Assembly (NCBI GenBank): GCA_013350335.1
Contig: CM023534.1
Span: 24,261,302 to 24,325,301, forward strand
Length of the DNA: 64,000 nt
Direction of reading: 5' to 3'
DNA from: Chimonanthus salicifolius
Lineage: Eukaryota > Streptophyta > Magnoliopsida > Laurales > Calycanthaceae
This document shows positions 1 through 11,169 of this stretch, piece by piece (position 1 is the stretch's first letter; the number at the start of each line of letters is the position of its first letter). A program made the position numbers and the translations under genes. The notes under the pieces were generated by a model. That model had not been told where the DNA came from and searched no databases. It saw only the letters and a list, made by a program, of their open reading frames with translations.

Positions 1-1158
1 CAAAAGGCGAAGTGATAAAATGCCAAAAACTAACCACAGCCGAATCCAAGAGTACGAGATCTATGCTTATGGTCTAAATATTTAAGTTTAAATATCCATT
101 CCATAGTTTTAAACCTGATAACCAGAGTACATTGGTTGGCTGGCTTTTGGTGGATTGCTAACCGATAATCCAGTCTCCCACAATATGGCAGGTGAGGGCA
201 GTGGACCCGACGAAGTAAATTTGAAACTTTCACAAGTAAACACGGTAGTACCATCTTGCATAAGCTTGTAGTATGACATGCAGCAAGTGCTTAGATTGCT
301 ATAAGTGTGTAAAGAAGATAAAAAGGATACAACGTCCCCTCGGTGTCTATGTAGGTGACTTTCCCATTCCCACCGTGCATAGTAACCGGAAGCTACAAAA
401 ATGCATTGGAAAAATCAGCTACAAAGGACTTTTACCAATCATCATGTTCAGTTTAATATTGGATAAATACTCATAATTTAAAATATGTACATCTTAAAAA
501 ATTTATATTAAGAATTTTAGCGCATGACTTACTTTCAATATTTTTTTGTAACGAAAGGTAAGTATTCATTCAAGCGGGGAAGAAACCTTCCCAAAATTAT
601 ATAGAAAAGCAAAATTCCCGTAGGAGGTGCAAAGAAAGATCAAAAAATTGCCCACAGATCGGGCCAAGCCATTACAAAAGGTAACGCAGAGGTTACAAGA
701 AAGAGGGAAACAAAAGTTTAGAAGTCAGAAAAAACTCCAGCACTGCAGCTATCAGCTATCTTGAGCACTAGTAGTGTTGAGCCTTATCCAATTCATAGAG
801 GTGCACCAGAGAAGATCATTGTTATTTGTGGAAAGTATCTCTCATATTGAGTTTTTGGAAGACTAAGATTTTTGCATCGGACTTACTTTCAATTCTACTG
901 TGAGAAAGTGTCTTCTTGTTTTCTTAACTAACGAATTTATAAAATGACAAATGAGCACACTATGCATCTCCTTTTGGTGTCCATCCTAGGTATGGACCTC
1001 TCTCTTATTTATGTTTAAATTCGAGAATATAAAAAATATGATCTAATTAATTATGTTTAAAGTTTAAACACAGAAACATAAAATTATATTAGTTAAACTA
1101 ATTAAATCATATTTTCATAATAAATGAACGTGAATGAAAATAAAAAAGAAAGTAAAAC
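1..1158. other. AT-rich non-coding flank beside the partial DMC1 gene
   Basis: No convincing gene is seen. The DMC1 exons on the minus strand stop at 1159, with a GT donor immediately beyond. The next DMC1 exon, which would carry the Walker B region, is not found in this stretch on either strand. It is therefore either a long intron whose downstream exons lie left of the window, or the point where the gene was truncated. Short open frames here have no recognisable family. Confidence 0.6.
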
Positions 1159-2671
1159 CTGAGTCGAAACACAGAGTGTGTGTGCCAGCTGCGTCTTCCC
1201 CGACCTGATAGTTCATATGCAGATGTGAAATAAAAATGAGAGAAGAGAATATTATTAATGTGAAAACAATAATAACAACAGGTTTCTTACCGGAATTCTC
1301 CAAAAGCTTCCGTAATAGAAAGAGTCTCGATCCCGCCTTTTTTAAATTCAAAATGCATTTCAAAAAACTTCTCTGAAGAAAGTGAAAAAAAAAAGAAGGC
1401 AAAATTCTACACGCTGATGAAGTTACCGCCTAAAAGCTCGTCTAAGGCTTGGCTTCCTGTTGTAATTCTAATTACCGATTTCCTCTGAAAAAAGAAGAGG
1501 GAAAAAATAGGCCTTCTTAATTTTTTTTGTGGAAGCATGAATCTCAGAATAATCTTTTTTATCATATTATTGAAATTATTTTTTACCTTGAGCAGAACCT
1601 CACTTCCTGTTATATAACCATAGTTCTAAATAGAGAAAAAAAGGAGAAGAACAATAGCAGAGATTTCAGATATCATGATATCAAATGACATGCAAACCAT
1701 AATTCGGCAGTTAAGAAATATCAGAGTGCTTACAACGAGCTTTTCCGAAGCTTCACAGATCTTATCCACCTTTGCCTCTGACAGTCCTTTTATCCCTGTC
1801 AAACTCTAATGAACAGAGGAAGAATCCGATCAGAAGCTGTGAAAAATCAATCATCGGATCAACAACTGCAAATGGCCCTACCTTCTTCGTATGCATCATC
1901 AGTCCATTGCAGGTGTATATCCCTGCATCTTAAAGCTTCTTGACGTCTCCAGCATTGATCCCCTGAGAAATTACTGCGGAGAAGAGCGAGTATAGCATGA
2001 GATTAAGTGACTTTCGTCTATACCAAGCGAAATAAGTGGAATCTCAGCAGCAGAACATGAAATTGAAATGATTACACATTGTATTCTCTTTCATCAGATT
2101 GAAATGAAGTCATGCATTTGAAGAATATGAAGCGAGCTTTGTGGAATCCAAAAAATGTGAAGCGAAATTCGGCCACAGAGATGAAATTCAATGAGAATGG
2201 AGTTATATATTTATGATTGAAATCAATGTTACAATACAGAAATTAAAAAACAGAGATCAGATGGATTTCGAACTACAGGAATCAATAAAGTAAGAAAGAA
2301 ACGTGGAAATCGATCGAGATAGAATCCGATCCGAAAGACAGCATGAAATGAAATGCAAATCAAGTTCTTAGTTGATCGATCGATGTTCTAAATCAAGCGA
2401 AAGAACTTTAAGTACAAAAATCAAGCGCTTCAACAGTGGATTCGCAATGTAGAGAAATTAGAAGTACATGTCTACAATTAGGAAGAAATTTCTATATACG
2501 GATAAAAAAGAGAAAATAAGAGATCTACGTTGTTCGGAGAAAAGAAAGAAAGAAGAAACGTAAAAAAGAGTTACGTTTGTCAATCGATTCGAAGTATTCT
2601 TCTTCTTCCTCAAGATCATCTCGTTCGACTAACTGGAGTTGGGCGCTTTCTTCAGATCTGAGCTCAGGCAT
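1159..2671 (-). pseudogene. DMC1: DMC1 meiotic recombinase, 5' half (7 exons) with one in-frame stop
   Basis: DMC1 is the meiosis-specific RecA/RAD51 recombinase that forms filaments on single-stranded DNA and pairs homologous chromosomes in the nucleus. Seven exons read in phase on the minus strand: 2671-2575, 1973-1882, 1805-1734, 1625-1587, 1484-1427, 1336-1291 and 1204-1159. All are bounded by AG acceptors and GT donors and together give 150 codons. Recognisable family segments are [72 protein letters not shown], and the Walker A motif GEFRSGKTQ, which is joined across the last intron. Codon 47, glutamine in the family, is TAA here (1930-1932). The ATPase core after Walker A is not in the window. 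The start at 2671 fits the family N-terminus and a TATA box about 90 bp upstream. It could be a pseudogene, a null allele or a sequence error. Confidence 0.9.
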
Positions 2672-2760
2672 TTGGAGCGATTCAGATCTCTCGTTTGCCT
2701 CAGTCTACTGGAGAGAGAGAGAGAGCTAATGAAGTGGAGTAGTAGAGAGAGAGGATGAGG

Positions 2761-2790
2761 TATTTATAGATTGGCAACCGCGGAGGCCAT
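2761..2790 (-). promoter_or_regulatory. TATA and CCAAT boxes of DMC1
   Basis: On the minus strand TATAAATA (2761-2768) is directly preceded by a CCAAT box. The region between it and the ATG at 2671 is CT-rich with a run of CT dinucleotides, typical of plant 5' leaders. Spacing predicts transcription start near 2735. The promoter looks intact even though the coding sequence carries a stop. Confidence 0.65.
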
Positions 2791-3161
2791 CAGTCGTCTC
2801 TTTCCAACTCCCCGCTCTTCGCTCCGTTCCGTTTTTTAGTGGAACATGAGTACATGACCACGGCCATGTTTAAGCCTGTTCACAGGCCGGGATGAAAAAA
2901 AGCCCGAGCCCATCTAAACTCCATTGGGCTTCTAAAGGCCAAAGCCTGCCCGATTAAAATATATGACACTTGTTTAAAGCCCTCTTAATTTATAACTCAT
3001 TTAAAAAAAAAAAAAATTAGACCATTTAGGTCGGTGAGCTTAGACACTAATGAAATGGAGTCTCAATTAGAAGTTCAGATCCAAAATCCAAATTGACCAA
3101 AATATTCGAGTTCATTCTGTTATTTTTTAAGACAAGACATTTTATGACTTTTATTTGTCAA
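2791..3161. other. Spacer between DMC1 promoter and MULE
   Basis: No gene is seen. The part at 2870-2960 is GC-richer, with GGCC/GGGC words resembling a hAT subterminal region, but no second end was found. It then becomes A/T-rich up to the MULE target-site duplication. Confidence 0.5.
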
Positions 3162-3169
3162 TACTTTTT

Positions 3170-3905
3170 GGGAGCACTTACACACACCCGGAAATCCTGC
3201 CTCTACACACCCGAAACTGGATTTTCGTGGCAAATTACCATTTTACCCATGTATTTTCAATCATTCGAATGAATGCCCAATTCATTTTGGCATTCATTCG
3301 AATGACTGAGTTGAACAGTAACACGGAATACTGTTCAGCTCATTCATTCGAATGAACATTCATTCGTATACGTTGATGGATTCATTCGAATTTTGGCATT
3401 CATTCGAATGATTGGGCTGAACAATAACACGGAATGCTGTTCAGCCCATTCATTCGATTCATTCATATACACCTGATTCATTCGAATGAATGCCTTCAAA
3501 CGTGCATTCATTCGAATAAATCAGCTGATTCATTCGAATGAATGTATCAGAGAGAAACTAGGAATGACAGTCCCTCTGGTTCAACTGATTCATTCGAATG
3601 AATCAGTTGATTCATTCGAATGAATGCACGTTTGAAGGCATTTATTCAAATGAATCAGCTGATTCATTCGAATGAATGTATCAGAGACAACCTGAGAATG
3701 ATAAACCCGTCATTCATTCGAATGAATCAACCCATTTATTCGAATGAATGCACGTTTTCAAGGCATTCATTCGAATGAATGGGTTGATTCATTCGAATGA
3801 ATGACGAGATCGTCATTCTCTGGTTGTCTCTGATACATTCATTCGAATGAATCAGCTGATTCATTTGAATGAATGGAACTTATATATAAACATACATTTG
3901 ATCGA
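3170..3905 (+). repeat. Left MULE terminal inverted repeat with palindrome array
   Basis: About 735 bp, matching the reverse complement of 9345-10019 along its length. From about 3260 inward it is dominated by repeated copies, exact and near-exact, of the 16-bp palindrome ATTCATTCGAATGAAT. Pairs of these are often joined by CAGCTG or CAGTTG, forming larger palindromes. Non-palindromic blocks such as AACAGTAACACGGAATACTG recur between them. Confidence 0.9.
3881..3890 (+). promoter_or_regulatory. TATA box at inner edge of left MULE TIR
   Basis: TATATATAAA lies at the inner end of the left TIR, about 540 bp before the transposase ATG at 4425. A likely 5' leader intron has a GTAACT donor near 4346 and a poly-T AG acceptor near 4374. 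Confidence 0.5.
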
Positions 3906-4424
3906 TCCACGAAATTCCACTCGTTTCATTCCATTCAAAATCCTAAACCGTCGTTTCCCTCTCCCTCTCCCTTCTCCCTTAAAAGTTAAACCCCATCTTC
4001 AACACCGTCTTTTCACCCTTAAACCCCTTTTGTAAAGACTTCTCCCTACAACATCATTTTCAACCCCCTTTTCAACTATCTTTTCAATCCCAAACCCTTG
4101 AATCTCATTTTAATCTCAAACCCTTATACCCCATTTTGAATCACCTTTTTCAAAGACTTATCCCTAAAATCCCATTTTCAACCCCCTTTTTAATCCCAAA
4201 ACATTGAACCCCTTTTAAATCCCAAACCCTTAAACCACTCAATCTCATTTCAAACCCCATTTTCAACACACTCTCTGAATCTCTTACCTCGGGTCGAAGT
4301 TATTTCTCTCAAGCTAATGTCTGGATCTCGTATCTCGAATCGAAGGTAACTCCTATCTCATTTTTTTTTTTTTAGAAATCATTATTATTAGTGTTTTAGA
4401 GGTAGGTTTAAATCCTCAAGTAGC

Positions 4425-6697
4425 ATGGAGTTTGTTGAGGGATGTTTTGAAAGTCGTGAAGAACTTATAAATTATGTTAAGAATATAGCTCTTAAAAAAG
4501 GATTTGTATGTACGATAAAGAGGTCATGTAATAAGGAAAATAAATTAGTCATTGGCTGCGATAGAGGAGGTAAATACCGCAGCACGGTTAGCTTGGATGA
4601 TGATGACAGAAAGAGGAAAGCATACTCTCGCTAATGTAATTGTCCTTCTGAAGTTAAAGGAAAACAGATTGTTGATGGGTCATGGAAGTTGACCATAAAG
4701 AATTTGGAGCACAATCATGATATATCAGATGTATTATTAGGTCATCCAATTACAAGATGTTTTTTAGATTCTGAGAAAAGAATGATCATTGAAATGAGGA
4801 GTAGCAATATACCACCACGGCAAATTTTGACGACCCTTAGAAATCAAAATCCAGATATTGGAATATCAGTGGCTAATTTGTACAACTTTTGTTCTGCACT
4901 TCGGAAAGAGCAACTAAGGGGTCGAATTACAATTGAAGCTTTGATAGAAGATCTTTAAGAAGGTGGTTATCAATACTTTCTTGACTATGACAGTGATGAT
5001 CATCTATCCCATCTTTTTTTCGCACATCCGAAGTCAATTTTTCTTACCGTGAGCTACCATAATGTGTTTCTGATAGATTGCAAGTACAAAACCAACAGAT
5101 ATCATATGCCATTGCTTCTTATCGTTGGTGTGACAAGTTTCAATACGAATTTCTGCTCATGCTTTTCATTTTTAAGAAATGAGAAATTTGAAGATTATGT
5201 ATGGGCATTACAGATGTTTAAAAAGGTCTTCGGAGTGCAGCATGATCGACAAGTTCTTTTGACTGATAGGGAATTGGCGTTAAAGAATGCTATTGATTTG
5301 GAGTTCCCTAATGCTATATATATTTTGTGTTCTTGGCATATCAATAAGAATATTGTTGCTCGTTGTAAGCCTTTGTTTAAGAAAATCGAAAATTGGAATG
5401 CATTTTTTACTGAATGGAATAATTTGATTGAGTCCTCAACTGAAAAAACATTCAATACAACGTTTGAGGCATTCAAACAAAATTTTAGAGATGATTCGCA
5501 GGCAGTGAATTACTTAAAAAGGATGTGGATCCCACATAGAAAACAATTCGTCAAGGTATGGGTCGGATGGATTTTACATTTTAAGAATCGAGCTACTTTA
5601 AGGGTTGAGGGTGCACATGCTATTCTGAAGTTATATATCTACATCTACAGGTGATCTAGATGTTGTCTGAAGAAAGATAGCCCATGTCATTGAAAATCAA
5701 TTTGAAGAATTCAATATTCAATTTGATGATGAGAAGATTCGGTTTGCATGTGATGTGTCTATTCCTTTTTTTGATGAATTGAATGACAAAGTTTCTCATT
5801 TCGCAATGAATGAGGTTTACAACCAATATGATATGCTTATGAACCGATCATTTTCACCCATTTGTACGGAAGAGTTTACAGCTTCAATGGGCCTACCGTG
5901 TGATCACAAAATGCAATGGATGGACAAATTACATTTGGATGACATACGCCCACAATGGAGAATCGACTTAATCTCATTGAACGACTTGAGGATTGAAAGG
6001 AGGAGCCCTGTGGATGTATTGGATGTACACTTTGAAGGTATTAAGAACAAATATGGACATTTGTCTTCGTATGATCAAGAGATGCTCCTAAATCATCTTC
6101 AAAATCTTGCCATCTATGATAAGCCAGTCAGTCACCCTATTATGCAATATTCTAGAGGATGTCATCCAGGTTCAAGGAATTCATCACAGGGCCAAACATC
6201 TACACGTCGAGATCCTTCTGCATTTGAGATTGTAGAGAATCAACTGAATGGAAGAAGATGAACAGTTTGCAAAAATACTGGTCATAATTCTAGTACATGT
6301 TCGAATAGAATTACTCCTTCTGCATCTGTATCTTCGAGTGTAGATTTAAATGCTGCTCCAAATCAACATGAATTCCATGAATCACAAACAACGAGTATCT
6401 GTCAACTTGACCAAGTAAGTGCATATTCATATCTTTTTTACAGTCATAATAAGGTAATAAAGACTAACAACTCAAAATGTTTTTTCCACAGTATAATGGA
6501 TCTTACAACTTTGGTAACGAATCGACATATAACTCTGTCATGTCTCAAGTAAGTTCTTTCCTTGATTGATATAGATATGTATTGACCAATCGACATATAA
6601 CACTTTCATATGTTCTAATATGATTTTCTTAAATGTTATGCAGTGGTCTGGTAATCTTAGAGATAATGTCGATTTCAAAGAATGGTGGAATCAATGA
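4425..6697 (+). pseudogene. MULE transposase (FAR1/FRS-like), decayed
   Basis: This is the transposase that would cut and insert the element in the nucleus. The N-terminus has the FAR1-type DNA-binding fold, ending in a C...HNH cluster with the phrase LEHNHD near 4710. The MULE catalytic domain (about 5049-5640) shows FLIDCKYKTNRYH, RNEKFEDYVWALQMFKK, LLTDRELALKNA and the CSWHINKN motif. A SWIM-like zinc finger (CTEEFTASMGLPCDH) lies near 5860. A C-terminal zinc knuckle (VCKNTGHNSSTC) follows near 6270. Two small introns (6415-6491 and 6549-6643) lead to the final stop at 6695-6697. Damage: TAA at 4632 and 4956, a frameshift near 5640, TGA at 5668, and TGA at 6259 just before the first visible cysteine of the knuckle, probably replacing another cysteine. 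Confidence 0.88.
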
Positions 6698-6725
6698 AGT
6701 GAAGATAGGAGTGAAAATTTATTTT

Positions 6726-6955
6726 GACATTTAAGTTAGGAATGCTCTTGAATGGCCTCCGATTGGAGTATATTTTTTCTGATATTTAAGTTAGGAATGC
6801 TCTTAAATGGCCTCCGACTAGAGTAAATTTATTTCGATATTTAAGTTAGGAATGCTCTTGAATGGCCTCCGATTGGAGTATATTTTTTCTGATATTTAAG
6901 TTAGGAATGCTCTTGAATGGCCTCCGATTGGAGTATATTTATTCTGATATTTAAG
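6726..6955 (+). repeat. 55-bp tandem repeat, four copies
   Basis: Units begin at 6726, 6781, 6836 and 6891, with a partial fifth at 6946. Each contains GGAATGCTCTTGAATGGCC. The array starts 29 bp after the transposase stop codon and lies between the two convergent MULE genes, where both 3' ends should fall. No coding potential is seen. Confidence 0.9.
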
Positions 6956-7120
6956 TTAAAAATGCATATAGGTGAAATTAAGTAGTAATACAGATAAAAG
7001 GTAGCACAATTCCTTCCTCAAATCAATTCACAATGACAATCTGATAAATAGAACATGTTCATTCAAAATATAAAATTTACAACATCTTTTTTACATGTCA
7101 ATATAAAAAAAAAAGGTACA

Positions 7121-8980
7121 TCAAATAGAAGAGTTATCCGGAGCAGATATAGAAGGTGCAGCGACAGGTGCGGTGGCAGGTGTAGAAGCAGAAACAGGAG
7201 GTGCAACATGTGTATCAACTGGTGTAACAGTCGGAGGAGTAGAGGCAGGTGCAAAGGCAAGTGCAGAAGCAAGTGCATGAACATGTGCAACAGGTGGATG
7301 AGTGGAGGCAGGTGCATGAACTGGAGGTACATATGGAATAAGTGCAGTCTGATGAGGACGGGAGCGAAAAACTGCTAGTGCTCGACTCAGAACAGAACGG
7401 GGGCCAGTAGCAGCTGCAACTCCAGTCGGATGAATACGGGGGCCAGAAGCTGCTGTTAATCCAGTCTGACGAGCAGAGTGGCCAGAAGCTACTAATCCAC
7501 TCGGCCGAACCGGGGGGCCTGAAACTACTCCAAATGGATGACCAGGGGTGCCATATTTTGCTCCTAAAGCTGAAGCATCTGCTCCAGATGTAGGAGCATG
7601 GGTACCAGATCCTGCTCTTGAAGCTAAAGCACCTGTTCCAGATGGACGAGTAGGGGTGCTAGATCTTGCTCCTGAAGCTGAAGCAACTAATCCAGATGGA
7701 GGAGCAGGAGTGCCAGATGCTGCTACTGAAGGTGAAGCTACTGATCGAAATGGACAAGCAGGGGTGCCAGATGTTGCTCCTAAAGCTGAAGCTGCCGATC
7801 CAAATGGACGAACATGGGCAAAAGCGGCTCCTGCATATTCTTTAGATACCCTTGCTTGTAAACTCCCGTCTGCTTCTGCTCCTAATGCTGCTGTTATCCC
7901 CCTCTCTTGTGCTATAAGCACTGCCAACCTCAAAGTATCTATAATCTGATTTGCATCACATCCAACCTTATAGAAACCTGATCATATTTCTGATCCATCT
8001 TCTCCTCCAAAGAAGAAATGCTATCAAGAATATGTTACGTGTTGATTCCAGTTGATCCTTCTTGAGGAGGAATCCCTGCCTCGCGTGGGTCGCATGCCTC
8101 ACGCACCTCAGATACCTCAGATGGCTCAGGTGGTGCTGGTGCCTCAAGTTGAAGTGCCTCGACAACTTTGGGTAGCCATTTCTTACTCACTGTGTCGAGT
8201 TGGAATCTCATCTTCTTCAAAGTTGAATCATTAAAATAATTAAATGGGTCTAAACAAACTTTATCATCGAGGGGAAGAGGGATTCCGCCTTCTTAAAAAA
8301 ATGAACATAGAAAAAGACCGTAAGGAAGACCGCATGTGACTGATGATGATATGGGAGAGGGAGATTTGTTTCCCATTCATGATGCACCAAATCAAAAAGA
8401 CATCGAACCATGTCACAGTAGTATGCCCTTTTCTAGGGCAAAGATAGTTGACAACTATGTGGTGGATGATTCGTGCTTCTAATGTTAAGTTCGTCAGGGG
8501 GGTCTTCTTTTCTGTAATATCTGTCATCCCACAGATTTCGTTCAGGGCTACCAAAACATCAGTGGGCCATGTACGACCGTCGTACTTTCTAATGGCATCT
8601 TTGGAGAAATTATATATGAAGGCTAACCGTTCCCATATAACAACAATTTCTTTCCCTCGGACAGATCTTTTAATCGAGTCATCATCAATTCTTTCTACAT
8701 TGGCATAAAATTCTTTAATTAATATAGCATTTATATCACATTTTAATGCCAAGAAAGACCCCCAACCCATTTTTTCAAATTAAGATTCAACTTTCAAGAC
8801 AAATTGTGTGAAAAACGAAAGGTCCACGATTTTACCAAATATAAAGGACCGTGTGGAGAAATCCTTTCTGTACATGGTCGCGGCTTCCGAAGATACGAAA
8901 TAGTTGGGGTCGAATGCCGTGTCCTTCTTTTATTTTTTCCTTCCCCTTGTTGAGGTTGCTTTCCTTTTCGACGATGCCAT
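7121..8980 (-). pseudogene. MULE accessory gene, plant-transposon-protein-like, Ala/Pro-rich C-terminus
   Basis: The start at 8980 opens with a basic stretch (MASSKRKATSTRGRKK). A globular region follows with phrases typical of the family called putative plant transposon protein: FFTQFV, GWGSFLAL, KEFYANVERIDDD, SVRGKEIVVIWERLAFIY, LTLEARIIHHIVVNYLCP and FDVFLIWCIMNGKQISL. Next come a predicted coiled-coil (SISSLEEKMDQKYDQ, about 8000) and about 190 residues of degenerate Ala/Pro/Ser/Gly repeats of about 25 residues. Damage: two TAA codons before MGWG at 8770, a frameshift in a T run near 8298, a stop near 8035 and another frameshift near 7950. It converges on the transposase gene and its upstream region is the right TIR. 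The role is unknown. Assignment to this family is from remembered motif patterns and should be tested by profile search. Confidence 0.7.
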
Positions 8981-9344
8981 GGGTTAAAGGGTGGTTTTTT
9001 CGAAAGAAAGGAAGAAAGTGGGAGAATGGGGTGTGATTCGAATGAAAGGGGGGTGATTCGAATGAAAGGGGGTGTGTTTCGAATGAAAGGGGGTGTGATT
9101 AGAATGAATGGGTGTGTGATTCGAATGAATGAGGGACGGGCTCGGGAGAGGGACGTGCGAATGAGGGACGGGCGAGCTTAGAATGAGGAAAGGGAGAGCT
9201 GAGAATGAGGGAGACACAGTCGGAACCGGAGCCGGAGCCGGAGCAGGAGAGTGAAAGGGGGAGGGAGAGCTTCGATTTAGGGTTTCCAAACGAGTGATGG
9301 CGAATGACGGAAGAAGGTTAGGGTTCGGTGATTCGATCGAATGA

Positions 9345-10019
9345 ATCGCCGGTGAATATATATTAAGTTGCATTCATTCGAATGAATACATGTTTTCAAG
9401 GCATTCATTCGAATGAATGGGTTGATTCATTCGAATGAATGACGGGACTGTCATTATCAGGTTATCTCTGATACATTCATTCAAATGAATCATCTGATTC
9501 ATTCGAATGAATGCCTTCAAACGTGCATTCATTCGAATGAATCAACTGATTCATTCGAATGAATCAGTTGAACTAGAGGGACTGTCATTCCCAGTTTCTC
9601 TCTGATACATTCATTCGAATGAATCAGCTGATTCATTCGAATGAATGCACGTTTGAAGGCATTCATTCGAATGAATCAGGTGTATACGAATGAATCGAAT
9701 GAATAGGCTGAAGGCATTCATTCGAATGAATCAGGTGTATACGAATGAATAGGCTGAACAGTATTCCGTGTTACTATTCAGCCCAATCATTCGAATAAAT
9801 GTCCAGTTCGTTTTGGCATTCATTCGAATGAATCCATCAACGTATACGAATGCATGTTCATTCAAATGAATGGGCTGAACAGTATTCCGTGTTACTGTTC
9901 AGCCTAGTCATTCGAATGAATGCTATGATTGGAAACGCGGGGGTAAAATGGTAATTTGCCACGAAAATCCGGTTTTAGGTGTGTAGAGGTAGGATTTCCG
10001 GGTGTGTGTAAGTGCTCAC
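9345..10019 (-). repeat. Right MULE terminal inverted repeat with palindrome array
   Basis: It is the reverse complement of the left TIR, with the same palindrome array and the same outer end. A TATA-like run (about 9357-9363) sits at its inner edge, facing the accessory gene. Small insertions and deletions relative to the left copy include an extra repeat block near 9690-9740. Confidence 0.9.
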
Positions 10020-10027
10020 TACTTTTT

Positions 10028-11169
10028 TTGCCTTTTAAATTTTTATTTATTAAAATTATACTTTGCCCGTTTTCATTTGTTTTAAATTCATAAAGGTTTA
10101 GGTATTGACATTGTAGTTCTTTCATTTTGATGGTAGATAAAATTTCATTTGACTTTTTCTGTTTTATTTTTCTTCACATTGATTTACCTTCTCTTTTATT
10201 TTTATTTTACTTCTCCGTTCACATTTTTAATAAATTTTATAATAAAAACTGACCAATTTCACATTAGTGAATGTCAAATGATACTAATAATTTTTTTTAT
10301 TTTATTGTAGCAATTCTATTATTTTAGATTTTTCTTGAAAATATAGTTCAATTTTGAGTAGAAACTTCTATGAAATTTATTTAAGTTGTATCCTTCAGTT
10401 TAATGTTGCAAAGCTCTTAACTTAAATTTTTTTTTTTACATATTTAAATTGAAGGTCCAAATTTAAAGTTAATCCATAAATGTGCACACGTTTTAAGATA
10501 TGTTTCATTTTCTAAACTTTGAGAATATAATTTCAAAAACACTTAGCACGATTGGTAAAATTGTCATTACCGAAAATAATAGTAGAAACGTTAGAAAGGT
10601 AAAATGTAAAGTGGCAAAATTCTAATATTAACGGAAAATGATATTTTTCTGATATTATCAGAGTAAAAACTGAAAATGTCACTGATATTTTTTATAGAAT
10701 TTTTCTTATTTATCTATTTATTATTTTTTAAAATAGTAAAAAAATATTAAAATACGACGGATTCTTATATTTTGTATTAAAAATATATAAAATATATTTC
10801 TCAATTTTTAATATAACAAAATGTTAGAGAATAGTAAAATAAAGTCGAAGTAAAAAGCATGTGCATGAAGCTGGTAAATAAATAAATCTTGACAATCACG
10901 TTCAACACGATACAATGAACAACGAGACTTTGACAATACAACTCCCACATTGTATTAGATCAAACTCTTAATAAAGATGAAGAAAATGACAGACACTTGA
11001 CACGTTATCCATTATTGAAACTATTTTAAAATAGTTTAAAAAAAAATATTACGCATTACCATTTTCTCTACAGTGCACCTTTAAAAAGAAATTTTAATTT
11101 TGTTTGCCTTTACTTTTAGAAATGAGAAGGAGAGGAAAGAGAAAATAAAGGTGAAATTAGAATTTTCTT
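10028..11169. other. AT-rich spacer
   Basis: No gene, repeat array or terminal repeat was recognised. Very AT-rich with many poly-A and poly-T runs. Confidence 0.6.

Larger units (their letters stand above)
3162..10027. mobile_element. Mutator-like DNA transposon (TIR-MULE) with two genes
   Basis: The element spans 3170-10019 and is flanked by the 8-bp direct repeat TACTTTTT (3162-3169 and 10020-10027). Its ends are long terminal inverted repeats sharing the outer sequence GAGCACTTACACACACCC. It carries a FAR1/MULE-type transposase on the plus strand and an accessory gene on the minus strand. The two genes converge on a 55-bp tandem repeat. Each TIR has a TATA-like box at its inner edge, so the TIRs probably supply both promoters. 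Both genes carry stops and frameshifts, so this copy is not autonomous now. The well-preserved TIRs suggest it could still be mobilised in trans. Confidence 0.88.

Noticed and set aside
273..476. 67-codon cysteine/lysine-containing frame
   Set aside because: No splice, promoter or family support; length is within chance expectation.
3260..3890. Regularly repeated short sequences that could suggest a CRISPR-like array
   Set aside because: The repeats are palindromes within MULE inverted repeats, spacers are not unique, and the DNA is plant nuclear.
7548..7949. Plus-strand open frame rich in Ala/Glu/Pro
   Set aside because: It is the antisense shadow of the Ala/Pro-rich repeat in the minus-strand MULE accessory gene.
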